Source: Mesorhizobium sp. WSM4904 (lineage in GTDB: Bacteria > Pseudomonadota > Alphaproteobacteria > Rhizobiales > Rhizobiaceae). Taken from it: a stretch of 64,000 nt of DNA. The position numbers were made by a program, and so were the translations under genes. This document shows positions 8,216 to 16,932 of the stretch, piece by piece. Numbering within the stretch: position 1 is the stretch's first letter; each line of letters begins with the position of its first letter. Below the pieces are notes generated by a model, which saw nothing but the letters and a program-made list of their open reading frames with translations, was not told the DNA's origin and did no database searches. The DNA is taken from contig NZ_CP121354.1 of the NCBI RefSeq assembly GCF_029674545.1, forward strand, positions 4,039,001 to 4,103,000, in the 5' to 3' direction.

Positions 8216-8334
8216 TGCGGCGCGTCCTTGCTTCGCCCCTCTTGCTGGCGTAATGAGGCGCCCGCGCAAGGGCAGCACGGCCCGACGCGCCGCGACGGGG
8301 CCATCCCGCAATCTCAGATCGGACAGCTCCCGCG

Positions 8335-9978
8335 ATGAACAGGAACTATCTCATCCTATTTCTGTTCAGCATTCTCATGACCGTCAGTGGGCTGGCAAGC
8401 CTGCCGCCGGTCGACCGCGACGAATCCCGCTTCGTCCAGTCGACCAAGCAGATGGTCGAGACCGGCGATTATATCGACATCCGCCTGCAGGATGTCTCCC
8501 GCTACAAAAAGCCGATCGGCATCTACTGGCTGCAATCGGCGGCGGTGGCGCTGAGCGGCGAGGGGGCGCACGCGCCGATCTGGGTCTACCGCCTCGTCTC
8601 CATGCTCGGCATCGCGCTCGCCGTCGTCGGCATAGGCTGGACGGGCACCAAACTCTTCGGCGCCGATGCCGGCCTGGCCGCCGGGCTGATGATGGCTGCG
8701 ATCTTCGCCACCGCCTTCGAGGGCCGCGACGCCAAGACCGACGCCATGCTGCTCGCCTGCTGCGTGGCCGCGCAAGGCGCGCTGGCGCAGGTCTATCTGG
8801 CGGCGCGTCGCAAAGAGCCGGTGGCCGGCCATCTGCCCTGGATCTTCTGGATCGCGCAGGGGCTGGGGATCCTCATCAAGGGGCCGGTGACCCCGCTTCT
8901 GTCGCTGCTGACGGCAGCAGCGCTGTTCGCCTTCGAGCGCGACTGGCGCTGGCTTTTGAAGCTGAAGCTGGTGCGCGGCGTCGCCATCGTGCTCGTCATC
9001 GTGCTGCCTTGGCTCGCCCTCATCAGCTGGAAGAGTGGCGGCGCCTTCTTCCAGGAGGCGGTCGGCAAGGACATGCTGAACAAGGTGGCGCAAGGCGAGG
9101 AATCGCATGGCTTGCCGCCCGGCTTCTATATGCTCACCTATTCGCTGTTCATGTGGCCTTTCGGCCTGATCGCGGTCGGCGCCGGGTTGCAAGCCATCAA
9201 CCGCTTCTGGGACGACCCGGGTCTGCGTTTCTGCCTTGCCTGGTACATCCCGTTCTGGCTGGTGTTCGAGGCGATCCCGACCAAGCTGCCGCATTACGTG
9301 ATGCCCGCCTATCCCGGTATGGCGCTGCTGATCGGCTGGCTGCTGACCTTGCCGGCAGATCAGGCCAACGCGCCACTGAAGCGCTGGCAGAGCTGGCTTT
9401 GGTGGTCGACGGCCTTCGGTGTCGTCGTCGTGTCGATTGGGCTGGCCGCGGTGTGCATCGGGACGCCGATCTATTTCGCCAAGACCTTTTCCTGGTGGAG
9501 CATCCCGGCGGCGATCGCCGCGCTCGCCACCGGCTATCTTGCCTTCCCACGCCAATTGCAGGTGCCGCTCGGACGCATCGCGGCGATTGCTGTCGGCGCC
9601 GGCATCACCTTCAGCCTGCTGTTCGGCGTGATTGCGCCGTCCTTGAAGCCGATCTGGCTGAGCCCCGCCATCAAGGCAGCGGTCGATGCAAATCGCCTTT
9701 GCGATACTACCGTGCTCGCCTCGTCTCCCTATCACGAGCCGAGCTTGGTGTTCCTGGTCGGCACCAACACGGTGCTGACTGACGTCGACGGCGTCGCAAA
9801 GCACTTGGCTGCCGATCCGGGCTGCGCGCTGGGCCTCGCTCCGGTCAAGGACGAGCAGAAGCTCAACGAACTGCTTGCCGGGCAGGGCAAGTCGGCGAGG
9901 CGTCTCACCGAGATCGACGGGCTCAACTATTCGTCAGGAGACAAGTTGGCGCTCGGGCTTTATCGGGTGGCCCCGTGA
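8335..9978 (+). CDS. ArnT-like glycosyltransferase (family 39/PMT type)
   Basis: A 547-residue integral membrane protein with about eleven to twelve hydrophobic spans. The first loop carries LASLPPVDRDESRFVQSTKQM, the Asp/Glu-bearing signature of ArnT/dolichyl-phosphate-mannose type transferases, followed by DVSRYKKPIGIYWLQSAAV. Such enzymes move a sugar from an undecaprenyl-phosphate carrier to lipid A or other envelope acceptors on the periplasmic side. The hydrophilic C-terminal part (about residues 440-547) would be periplasmic. The gene is followed 45 bases later by a PAP2 phosphatase, a pairing that fits lipid or lipid A remodelling. The sugar and acceptor cannot be read from sequence. 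Confidence 0.85.
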   Translation: MNRNYLILFLFSILMTVSGLASLPPVDRDESRFVQSTKQMVETGDYIDIRLQDVSRYKKPIGIYWLQSAAVALSGEGAHAPIWVYRLVSMLGIALAVVGIGWTGTKLFGADAGLAAGLMMAAIFATAFEGRDAKTDAMLLACCVAAQGALAQVYLAARRKEPVAGHLPWIFWIAQGLGILIKGPVTPLLSLLTAAALFAFERDWRWLLKLKLVRGVAIVLVIVLPWLALISWKSGGAFFQEAVGKDMLNKVAQGEESHGLPPGFYMLTYSLFMWPFGLIAVGAGLQAINRFWDDPGLRFCLAWYIPFWLVFEAIPTKLPHYVMPAYPGMALLIGWLLTLPADQANAPLKRWQSWLWWSTAFGVVVVSIGLAAVCIGTPIYFAKTFSWWSIPAAIAALATGYLAFPRQLQVPLGRIAAIAVGAGITFSLLFGVIAPSLKPIWLSPAIKAAVDANRLCDTTVLASSPYHEPSLVFLVGTNTVLTDVDGVAKHLAADPGCALGLAPVKDEQKLNELLAGQGKSARRLTEIDGLNYSSGDKLALGLYRVAP

Positions 9979-10023
9979 GGGATAGTGTCGGGCCTCGGGT
10001 GCCCCTATAGGCTTTGCGCAATC

Positions 10024-10875
10024 ATGTCCGCCGCCGCCCTTTACCGCCGCTCGCTCGGCAACTTCCTCGACACGATTGCAATCGTGAAGCGGCGCTTTGC
10101 CATGCGACCGGCGCGCTACCCCGAGATTCCCTGGCTCGTCTGGGTCGCTGCATGGCTTCTGCTTGCGGTGGCCGTCGGCCTCAGCCTGGACAGCGCCGCC
10201 GGCAGGATGCGCGGAGAATGGACGCCCGCCTTTGTCCATTTCACCGATTTCTTCACGGATTTCGGCCTGGGCGGCTGGTATCTCATCCCGGCGGCTCTCT
10301 GCCTCGTCGCTGCCAACCTGACGGACTGGCGCAGCCTTTCACGGCAGGCGCGGATGATGGTCTACAACTGGACGTGCTTCGCGTTCCTGGTGCTCTGCGC
10401 GGTCGGTCTTTCCGGTCTTGCGGTCAATCTCTTGAAATACGGCATCGGCCGCGCCCGGCCGCTCTATTTCGACAGTTTTGGCGTTCTGTCGCTGCATCCC
10501 TTCGCCATGGATGCGCGTTTCGCCGGTTTTCCGTCCGGCCATGCCACGACGATGGGCGCGGTGTTCGGGATACTGCTGCTGCTCTTCCCCAGGCGCTGGT
10601 ATATCGCGCTGGCGGTCACCGCCTGCATTGCCTCGACGCGCGTCTTCGTCGGCGCGCATTATCCGAGCGACACGGTGGCCGGCTTCGGGCTCGGGCTTGC
10701 CTTCGCTATCGTCTCGGGGATGGTCTTCGCGCGGCTCGGTTTCATCTTCCGGCGGCCGTCCTCGACCAGACCGGTGCCGAAGCGCACGTTCCGGCTGCTG
10801 TCTTCCAGCGGGACTACGGATAGAGCATCGCCGGCAAGGCGGAGCCGCGGCCAACTGTCGGCTGACCGCCCATAG
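10024..10875 (+). CDS. PAP2-family membrane phosphatase
   Basis: A 283-residue protein with about six membrane spans. The three phosphatase motifs are present: KYGIGRARP, FPSGHATT and TRVFVGAHYPSDT, which together form the acid phosphatase active site with its nucleophilic His. Members dephosphorylate lipid substrates such as undecaprenyl-pyrophosphate, phosphatidylglycerol-phosphate or lipid A. ATG 10024 is chosen; 10102 is an alternative that would remove a 26-residue hydrophilic head. The C-terminal 45 residues are polar and Arg/Ser-rich and not part of the fold. It follows the ArnT-like gene and is probably cotranscribed. Confidence 0.85.
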   Translation: MSAAALYRRSLGNFLDTIAIVKRRFAMRPARYPEIPWLVWVAAWLLLAVAVGLSLDSAAGRMRGEWTPAFVHFTDFFTDFGLGGWYLIPAALCLVAANLTDWRSLSRQARMMVYNWTCFAFLVLCAVGLSGLAVNLLKYGIGRARPLYFDSFGVLSLHPFAMDARFAGFPSGHATTMGAVFGILLLLFPRRWYIALAVTACIASTRVFVGAHYPSDTVAGFGLGLAFAIVSGMVFARLGFIFRRPSSTRPVPKRTFRLLSSSGTTDRASPARRSRGQLSADRP

Positions 10876-10900
10876 ATAACGTCTGAGAGCGTAAGAAGGT

Positions 10901-11575
10901 TTATCTCAGCCGCTTTGGCCGCGGATCGGCGAGCTCGCCCGCCAGCCGCCGGTCGAGATAGTCGGCACATTCCTCGATCAGCAGTTCGGCGTGGTTGGCG
11001 AAGAAATGGTTGGCGCCGGGGATCGTCTTCTGCGTGATGGTGATGCCCTTTTGCGTATGCAGCTTGTCGACCAGCGTCTGCACGTCCTTGGGCGGCGCCA
11101 CCTTGTCGGCGTCGCCGTGGATGATGAGGCCGGATGACGGGCAGGGCGCCAGGAAGGAGAAGTCGTAGGTGTTGGGCTGCGGGGCGACCGAGATGAAACC
11201 CTCGATCTCCGGCCGGCGCATCAGGAGCTGCATGCCGATCCAGGAGCCGAAGGAATAGCCGGCGACCCAGCAGCTCTTGGAATCCGGATGCAGCGATTGC
11301 ACCCAGTCGAGCGCGGCGGCCGCATCCGACAGCTCGCCGGTGCCGTGATCGAACTCGCCCTGGCTGCGGCCGATGCCGCGGAAATTGAAGCGAAGCGTGG
11401 TGAAATCTCGCTTCTGGAACATGTAGAAGAGGTCGTAGACGATCTTGTTGTTCATCGTGCCGCCGAATTGCGGGTGCGGATGCAGCACGATGGCGATCGG
11501 CGCGCTCTTTTCTTTCGAGGGCTGATAGCGTCCCTCCAGGCGACCAGCCGGACCGGCGAAAATGACCTCAGGCAT
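10901..11575 (-). CDS. Alpha/beta hydrolase of the YsgA/dienelactone-like type
   Basis: A 224-residue soluble hydrolase. The oxyanion region is VLHPHPQFGGTMNNKIV, the nucleophile elbow is VAGYSFGSWIG (Ser in GYSFG), the acid lies near IIHGDADKVAPP and the catalytic His in IPGANHFFANH. This set matches the small alpha/beta hydrolases with an HPHPxxGG loop found widely in proteobacteria; the substrate is unknown. The start at 11575 begins the conserved N-terminus MPEVIFAGPAGRLEG, and the longer open frame upstream runs into the promoter region of the suf operon and is not coding. Confidence 0.85.
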   Translation of the reverse strand: MPEVIFAGPAGRLEGRYQPSKEKSAPIAIVLHPHPQFGGTMNNKIVYDLFYMFQKRDFTTLRFNFRGIGRSQGEFDHGTGELSDAAAALDWVQSLHPDSKSCWVAGYSFGSWIGMQLLMRRPEIEGFISVAPQPNTYDFSFLAPCPSSGLIIHGDADKVAPPKDVQTLVDKLHTQKGITITQKTIPGANHFFANHAELLIEECADYLDRRLAGELADPRPKRLR

Positions 11576-11677
11576 AAAATACTCCACGTGGCATACGAAG
11601 GCGCTAGCCCGGACCTCTTCTGCGGCCCCAAGTTTTCTGTGGCCTTGACGCCGGGCAAGCGTCTTCCTAGAAGCTAG

Positions 11678-11694
11678 TTTAGAATTGTTCAAAA
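11678..11694 (+). promoter_or_regulatory. Candidate Irr iron-control box upstream of the suf operon
   Basis: The 17-base sequence TTTAGAATTGTTCAAAA is a near-perfect inverted repeat matching the iron-control element TTTAGAA-N3-TTCTAAA reported for Irr in Rhizobiales, with one changed base in the second arm. It lies 134 bases before the cysteine desulfurase gene and about 100 bases before the divergent hydrolase. Iron control of suf genes by Irr or RirA is established for the group, so this is a sensible site, but binding is inferred. Confidence 0.6.
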
Positions 11695-11827
11695 CTGGGT
11701 GGCCGAAACGTATAAGTTCGGCCGCCCGCGCCGCAAGCCGGGTAAATAGGACGGCTTGCCTTGCAATTTCAAGGAAATAACGCGCTATCCTCGCGGAATG
11801 GCTGCTGACGGGATTGACTGAAGGAAA

Positions 11828-12988
11828 ATGGCCGCAACTCGCGCCTATCTCGACTACAACGCCAGCGCACCTCTCATCGGAGAGGCGCGGTCGGCAATGG
11901 TTGCTGCGCTCGATGCCGCCAATCCGTCGTCGGTCCACACCGAGGGCCGTGTAGCGCGGCGGCTGATCGAGGATGCGAGGCGCGACATGGCGAGGTTGGT
12001 CAATGCCAAGCCCGAGCATGTCGTGTTCACCTCCGGCGCGACCGAGGCGGCCTCGACGCTGCTTACCCCAGACTGGCAGATGGGGCGCGGCGCCATCCGC
12101 ATGAGCCGCCTTTATGTTTCGGAGGCTGACCATCCTTGCGTGCTCGGCGGCGGGCGCTTTCCGGCCGCACAGGTGACGCGTATCGGTGTCGATCGCAACG
12201 GCATTGCCGATATCGAGGCGCTGACCAAGGCGCTCACCACGCATGACCGGGCCGATGGCCTGCCGCTGGTCGCGATCCATGCCGCCAACAACGAGACGGG
12301 CGTGATCCAGCCGATCGGCCGCATCGCCGAAATCGTCAAGACCGCTGGCGGCGTACTGGTCGTCGATGCCGTGCAGGCTGCCGGGCGGATTCCTATCGAC
12401 ATGTCAGCCGGTTATGCCGATTATCTGATCCTGTCCTCGCACAAGATCGGCGGCCCGAAGGGCGTCGGCGCCATCGTCGCCCAGGCCGACCTGATGATGC
12501 CGAAGCCGCTGATCAATGGCGGTGGCCAGGAGAAGGGCCATCGCGCCGGCACTGAGAATCTTCCCGGCATTGCCGGTTTCGGCGCCGCGGCGCGGGCAGT
12601 GCTCGCCGGTCTGGACGACATTGACGCGGTCGCGCGTCGGCGCGACGAGGTCGAGGCGATCGTGCGGGAACTGGTCCCGGACGCGGAAATCTTCGGAGTG
12701 GCGGCATCAAGGCTTGCCAATACGACATTCTTCGCTATTCCCGGCATCAAGGCCGAGACGGCGCAGATCGCCTTCGATCTTGCAGGCGTGGCGCTGTCGG
12801 CCGGCTCCGCCTGCTCGTCGGGGAAAGTCGGGCCAAGCCACGTGCTGAAGGCTATGGGTCGCGGCGACAGTCTTGGTGCTTTGCGCGTCTCGATCGGTCG
12901 CGCCACCGGTGCCGAGGAGATCGAGGCGTTCCGGACGGCGCTGGCGGGCGTCGTCGCGCGCCGGGCGGGGAAGGAACAGGCTGCCTGA
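11828..12988 (+). CDS. Cysteine desulfurase (IscS/NifS-like)
   Basis: A 386-residue PLP enzyme that takes sulfur from cysteine as a persulfide for Fe-S cluster assembly. The PLP lysine is K206 in LILSSHKIGGPKGVG and the persulfide cysteine is C329 in LSAGSACSSGKVGPSH, placed in the group I (NifS/IscS-like) loop. The N-terminus TRAYLDYNASAPL is typical. It is the first gene after the Irr-like box and precedes sufB by 238 bases, the usual arrangement in Rhizobiales, where the operon has this enzyme as well as SufS. The symbol is left open because iscS and nifS are both used. Confidence 0.93.
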   Translation: MAATRAYLDYNASAPLIGEARSAMVAALDAANPSSVHTEGRVARRLIEDARRDMARLVNAKPEHVVFTSGATEAASTLLTPDWQMGRGAIRMSRLYVSEADHPCVLGGGRFPAAQVTRIGVDRNGIADIEALTKALTTHDRADGLPLVAIHAANNETGVIQPIGRIAEIVKTAGGVLVVDAVQAAGRIPIDMSAGYADYLILSSHKIGGPKGVGAIVAQADLMMPKPLINGGGQEKGHRAGTENLPGIAGFGAAARAVLAGLDDIDAVARRRDEVEAIVRELVPDAEIFGVAASRLANTTFFAIPGIKAETAQIAFDLAGVALSAGSACSSGKVGPSHVLKAMGRGDSLGALRVSIGRATGAEEIEAFRTALAGVVARRAGKEQAA

Positions 12989-13226
12989 CGGCGGCGGAGC
13001 GTCGCACCGAGAGCACCTTGCGGTTCTCGGAAATCCGGTGCTCGAAAGCGAATTCAGGCCATTCGGCCTGGTAGAGTTGTGCGTTTCGTCTTGGCCGGGT
13101 GAATTCCAGGTCGGAATGCACTATATGGAGCTTACGCCGCTTCGGGCGCCGCCAAGGTGCTCGTCCCAGCGGTGCCATAGTTTGAAAACTGCCGGGCCTT
13201 GACCCCGGCGAGGATGGAGAACGCTT

Positions 13227-14744
13227 ATGCCTGCTGTGCAGGAGACGATCGATCGAGTCCGAAAGATCGACGTCGACCAGTATAAATTCGGATTCCAGAC
13301 AGAGATCGAGACGGACAAGGCCCCCAAGGGTCTGAACGAAGATATTATTCGTTTGATCTCCGCGAAGAAGCGCGAACCGGACTGGATGCTGGAATGGCGG
13401 CTGGGCGCCTTTAGGCGCTGGCTGACGCTGGAAGAGCCGACCTGGGCGCGCGTCAAATATCCGAAGATCGACTTCCAGGATATCCACTACTACGCCGCGC
13501 CGAAGAGTTCGCCGGGTCCGAAGTCGCTGAGCGAGGTCGATCCCGAACTGCTCAAGGTCTACGAGAAGCTCGGCATTCCGCTGAAGGAGCAGGAGATCCT
13601 GGCCGGCGTCCAGAAGGCCGACACCTCGGAACTGGAGGAGGCCAACGACAACGTCTACAAGTCGGGCCGCGTGGCAGTCGACGCCGTGTTCGATTCGGTC
13701 TCGGTCGTCACCACCTTCAAGAAGGAGCTGGCCGAGGCCGGCGTCATCTTCTGCTCGATCTCGGAGGCGATCCGCGAGCATCCGGAACTGGTACAGAAAT
13801 ATCTGGGCTCGGTCGTGCCGACCTCGGACAATTTCTACGCCACGCTGAATTCGGCCGTGTTCACCGACGGCTCCTTCGTCTTCGTGCCGAAGGGCGTGCG
13901 CTGCCCGATGGAGCTGTCGACCTATTTCCGCATCAATGAGCGCAACACCGGCCAGTTCGAACGCACGCTGATCATCGCCGAGGAGGGGGCCTATGTCTCC
14001 TATCTCGAGGGCTGCACGGCGCCGCAGCGCGACGAGAACCAGCTGCATGCCGCTGTGGTCGAGCTGATCGCGCTCGACGATGCCGAGATCAAATACTCGA
14101 CGGTGCAGAACTGGTACCCGGGCGACGCCGAAGGCAAGGGCGGCGTCTACAACTTCGTCACCAAGCGCGGCGACTGCCGCGGCGACCGCTCGAAGATCTC
14201 GTGGACGCAGGTCGAGACGGGCTCGGCCATCACCTGGAAATATCCGAGCTGCATCCTGCGCGGCGACGATTCCAGCGGCGAGTTCTATTCGATTGCCGTG
14301 TCGAACGGCTATCAGCAGGTCGATAGCGGCACCAAGATGATCCATCTCGGCAAGAACACGTCGAGCCGCATCATCTCCAAGGGCATTGCCGCCGGCTCCT
14401 CGCAGAACACCTATCGCGGCCAGGTCTCGGCGCACCGCAAGGCGGCCAACGCGCGCAACTTCACCAACTGCGACTCGCTTTTGATCGGCGACCAGTGCGG
14501 CGCGCACACCGTGCCTTACATGGAAGCCAAGAACGCGACGGCGAAGTTCGAGCACGAGGCGACGACGTCGAAGATTTCCGAGGACCAGAAATTCTACGTC
14601 ATGCAGCGCGGCATTCCCGAGGAGGAGGCGATCGCGCTGATCGTCAACGGCTTCGTCAAGGACGTCATCCAGCAGCTGCCGATGGAGTTCGCCGTCGAGG
14701 CGCAGAAGCTGATCGGCATCAGCCTAGAGGGTTCGGTCGGCTGA
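13227..14744 (+). CDS. sufB: Fe-S cluster scaffold protein SufB
   Basis: A 505-residue cytoplasmic protein, part of the SufBC2D scaffold on which Fe-S clusters are built. Recognised by the conserved core [51 protein letters not shown] and the C-terminal [17 protein letters not shown] region, which carry the conserved cysteines. The start at ATG 13227 follows a GAGGATGGAG ribosome site. It is followed 27 bases later by sufC. Length and order are standard for the family. Confidence 0.97.
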   Translation: MPAVQETIDRVRKIDVDQYKFGFQTEIETDKAPKGLNEDIIRLISAKKREPDWMLEWRLGAFRRWLTLEEPTWARVKYPKIDFQDIHYYAAPKSSPGPKSLSEVDPELLKVYEKLGIPLKEQEILAGVQKADTSELEEANDNVYKSGRVAVDAVFDSVSVVTTFKKELAEAGVIFCSISEAIREHPELVQKYLGSVVPTSDNFYATLNSAVFTDGSFVFVPKGVRCPMELSTYFRINERNTGQFERTLIIAEEGAYVSYLEGCTAPQRDENQLHAAVVELIALDDAEIKYSTVQNWYPGDAEGKGGVYNFVTKRGDCRGDRSKISWTQVETGSAITWKYPSCILRGDDSSGEFYSIAVSNGYQQVDSGTKMIHLGKNTSSRIISKGIAAGSSQNTYRGQVSAHRKAANARNFTNCDSLLIGDQCGAHTVPYMEAKNATAKFEHEATTSKISEDQKFYVMQRGIPEEEAIALIVNGFVKDVIQQLPMEFAVEAQKLIGISLEGSVG

Positions 14745-14771
14745 CCGCAAAAAGATATTCAGGAAGAAATT

Positions 14772-15527
14772 ATGCTCGAGATCAAGAATTTGCACGCCCG
14801 CATCGTCGATGACGGCACCGAGATCATCCGTGGGTTGAATCTCTCGGTGAAAGCCGGCGAGGTCGCCGCCATCATGGGCCCGAACGGTTCGGGCAAGTCG
14901 ACGCTGTCCTACATACTTGCCGGCCGCGAGGACTATGAGGTCACCGAAGGCGACATTCTCTACAACGGCCAGTCGATCCTCGAAATGGATCCGGCCGAGC
15001 GCGCCACCGCCGGCGTCTTCCTCGCCTTCCAGTATCCGATGGAGATACCGGGCGTGGCGACCATGGAATTCCTGAAGGTGGCGATGAACGAGCAGCGCAA
15101 GGCGCGCGGCGAGGAACCGCTGAAGGTGCCGGAGTTCCTGAAGCGCGTGAAGGACGCCGCCGCCTCGCTCAACATGGACATGAACATGCTGAAGCGGCCG
15201 CTCAATGTCGGCTTCTCGGGCGGCGAGAAGAAGCGCGCCGAGATCCTGCAGATGAAGCTTTTGGAACCGAAGCTCTGTGTGCTCGACGAGACCGATTCCG
15301 GCCTGGACATCGACGCGCTCAAGATCGTCGCCGACGGCGTCAATGCGCTGCGCTCGCCGGAGCGGGCAATCGTCGTCATCACCCACTACCAGCGCCTGCT
15401 CGAGCACATCGTGCCGGATAGCGTGCACGTGCTCTACAAGGGGCAGGTCATCAAGTCGGGCGACAAGTCGCTGGCGCTCGATCTCGAAACCAACGGCTAT
15501 GCCGGCGTGATTGGCGAAGCCGCGTGA
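14772..15527 (+). CDS. sufC: Fe-S assembly ATPase SufC
   Basis: A 251-residue ABC-type ATPase that drives shape changes in the SufB-SufD pair. Walker A is IMGPNGSGKSTLSY, the signature is NVGFSGGEKKRAEIL, and Walker B is KLCVLDETDSGLDIDALK, whose DETDSGLD form is diagnostic for SufC. A GGAAGAAA ribosome site precedes ATG 14772. It lacks membrane parts, as expected. SufD begins 26 bases after its stop. Confidence 0.97.
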   Translation: MLEIKNLHARIVDDGTEIIRGLNLSVKAGEVAAIMGPNGSGKSTLSYILAGREDYEVTEGDILYNGQSILEMDPAERATAGVFLAFQYPMEIPGVATMEFLKVAMNEQRKARGEEPLKVPEFLKRVKDAAASLNMDMNMLKRPLNVGFSGGEKKRAEILQMKLLEPKLCVLDETDSGLDIDALKIVADGVNALRSPERAIVVITHYQRLLEHIVPDSVHVLYKGQVIKSGDKSLALDLETNGYAGVIGEAA

Positions 15528-15552
15528 GATGGGGCCGAGTGAGGCGAGAGCA

Positions 15553-16833
15553 ATGAACATGCACGCACAGCCCCAGCGGACACTGGCCGAGACGGCGCTG
15601 ATCGATGCCTTCGGCGAGCGGCTTTCGCTGCTGCCCGGCGATGGCGCGGTGATGACGAAGCGCGACGACGCGATCGAAGCCATCAAGCACGGCCTGCCGA
15701 CGCGGCGCATCGAATCCTGGCACTATACGGACCTGCGCCGGCTGCTGACCTCGGTGCCGATTTTCGAGGCCGAGACGATTGCGAAGGCACTCGAGCCGGT
15801 TCTCGACGGCGCCGCGGTGCTGCCGGTGCTGAACGGCGTCTCCACCGGCAAGCTGCCCGAGATCGAGGGTGTCACGGTACAGCGCCTGTCGGAAAAACTC
15901 ACCGATGGCAGTGTCGCGCCTGGGCTCGATCCCTATGGCGCCGATGACGCGATCGGCGCGCTGAACACCGCCTTCGTCGCCGACGGCTATTTCGTCGACA
16001 TCGCCGACGGCACGGTGCTGGAAAAGCCGATCGAGCTGCAGAACCTGCAGTCCGGTGGCCAGGCGCATGTGCGGCTGCTGACGCGCGTCGGTGCCGGCGG
16101 CAAGGCGATCATCGTCGAGCGCCAGGCGGGCGAGGCGGACGAAAACGGCGGCGCGCTCATCAGCTCCGTCAGCCAGCTCGTGGTCGGCGATGGCTCCGAA
16201 GTGACCTGGCTGATCGTGCAGGAGCAGCCGGATACGGCCACGCATCTCGCCCAGTTCAAGGCGCATATCGGCAAGGATGCGAAGCTGACGCTGTTCGTCA
16301 TGAACGCGGGCGGCAAGCTCGTGCGCCAGGAAGTCGTGGTCAGGACCACGGGTGAGGGCGCGGATTTCAAGCTGCGCGGCATCAACCTTCTGGCCGGCGA
16401 CACGCATACCGACACCACGATGGTGCTCGACCATGCCGTGCCGCACACGAGCTCGACGGAAGTGATGCGCAACGTGGTGACCGGCAGGGCGCGTGGCGTC
16501 TTCCAGGGCCGCATCAACGTGCACCAGTATGCGCAGAAGACCAACGCCAAGATGGCCTGCAACACGCTGCTTCTGTCGGATGACGGCGAGTTCTCGACCA
16601 AACCGGAGCTGGAGATTTTCGCCGACGACGTCGTCTGCGGCCACGGCGCGACGGTCACGGAGATCGACCACAACCATCTGTTCTATCTGATGGCGCGCGG
16701 CATCGACGAGAAGACGGCGCGGGGCCTGCTGGTGAAGGCTTTCGTGGCCGAAGTGATCGAGGAACTGGACGACGAGGCGCTGGTAGACGCGCTCGAAGCG
16801 CGGCTCGACGGCTGGTTCCTGACGCACGGGTAG
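15553..16833 (+). CDS. sufD: Fe-S cluster assembly protein SufD
   Basis: A 426-residue partner of SufB in the scaffold complex. The conserved region includes TRRIESWHYTDLRRLL near the N-terminus, GAHTDTT-like GDTHTDTTMVLDHAV, and the C-terminal end CNTLLLSDDGEFSTKPELEI, DDVVCGHGATVTEID and FYLMARGIDEKTAR with the conserved Cys and His. ATG 15553 is preferred over 15511 because it follows GAGGCGAGAG and avoids overlap with sufC. Confidence 0.95.
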   Translation: MNMHAQPQRTLAETALIDAFGERLSLLPGDGAVMTKRDDAIEAIKHGLPTRRIESWHYTDLRRLLTSVPIFEAETIAKALEPVLDGAAVLPVLNGVSTGKLPEIEGVTVQRLSEKLTDGSVAPGLDPYGADDAIGALNTAFVADGYFVDIADGTVLEKPIELQNLQSGGQAHVRLLTRVGAGGKAIIVERQAGEADENGGALISSVSQLVVGDGSEVTWLIVQEQPDTATHLAQFKAHIGKDAKLTLFVMNAGGKLVRQEVVVRTTGEGADFKLRGINLLAGDTHTDTTMVLDHAVPHTSSTEVMRNVVTGRARGVFQGRINVHQYAQKTNAKMACNTLLLSDDGEFSTKPELEIFADDVVCGHGATVTEIDHNHLFYLMARGIDEKTARGLLVKAFVAEVIEELDDEALVDALEARLDGWFLTHG

Positions 16834-16836
16834 CAC

Positions 16837-16898
16837 TTCCCTTCTCCCCTTGTGGGAGAGGGTGGCCGAGCGAAGCTCGGTCGGATGAGGGGTGTTGG
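16837..16898 (+). repeat. Dispersed palindromic repeat inside the suf operon
   Basis: The sequence runs from CTTCCCTTCTCCCCTTGTGG through GGTGGCCGAGCGAAGCTCGG to GGATGAGGGGTGTTGGA. It contains the palindrome CCGAGCGAAGCTCGG. Close copies occur at 50594-50662 (opposite strand) and, with a changed middle, at 50725-50798. It fills most of the space between sufD and sufS. Confidence 0.8.
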
Positions 16899-16932
16899 AA
16901 GGATCGCGGCTTTGGCCGCCAAGGACTTCGAA

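Noticed and set aside
8166..9782. 538-codon open frame over the glycosyltransferase gene
   Set aside because: Shadow frame rich in Arg and Ala without domains; the 8335 frame has clear membrane spans and ArnT motifs.
13011..13043. GAGCACC/GGTGCTC hairpin between the desulfurase gene and sufB, with GGTTCTCGGAAA also seen in the 61.8 kb element
   Set aside because: The shared stretch is only 12 bases and the ends of the element are missing, so a decayed copy cannot be supported.
12852..14555. 567-codon open frame on the minus strand over sufB
   Set aside because: Antisense shadow of sufB; it shows no conserved motif and lacks a ribosome site.
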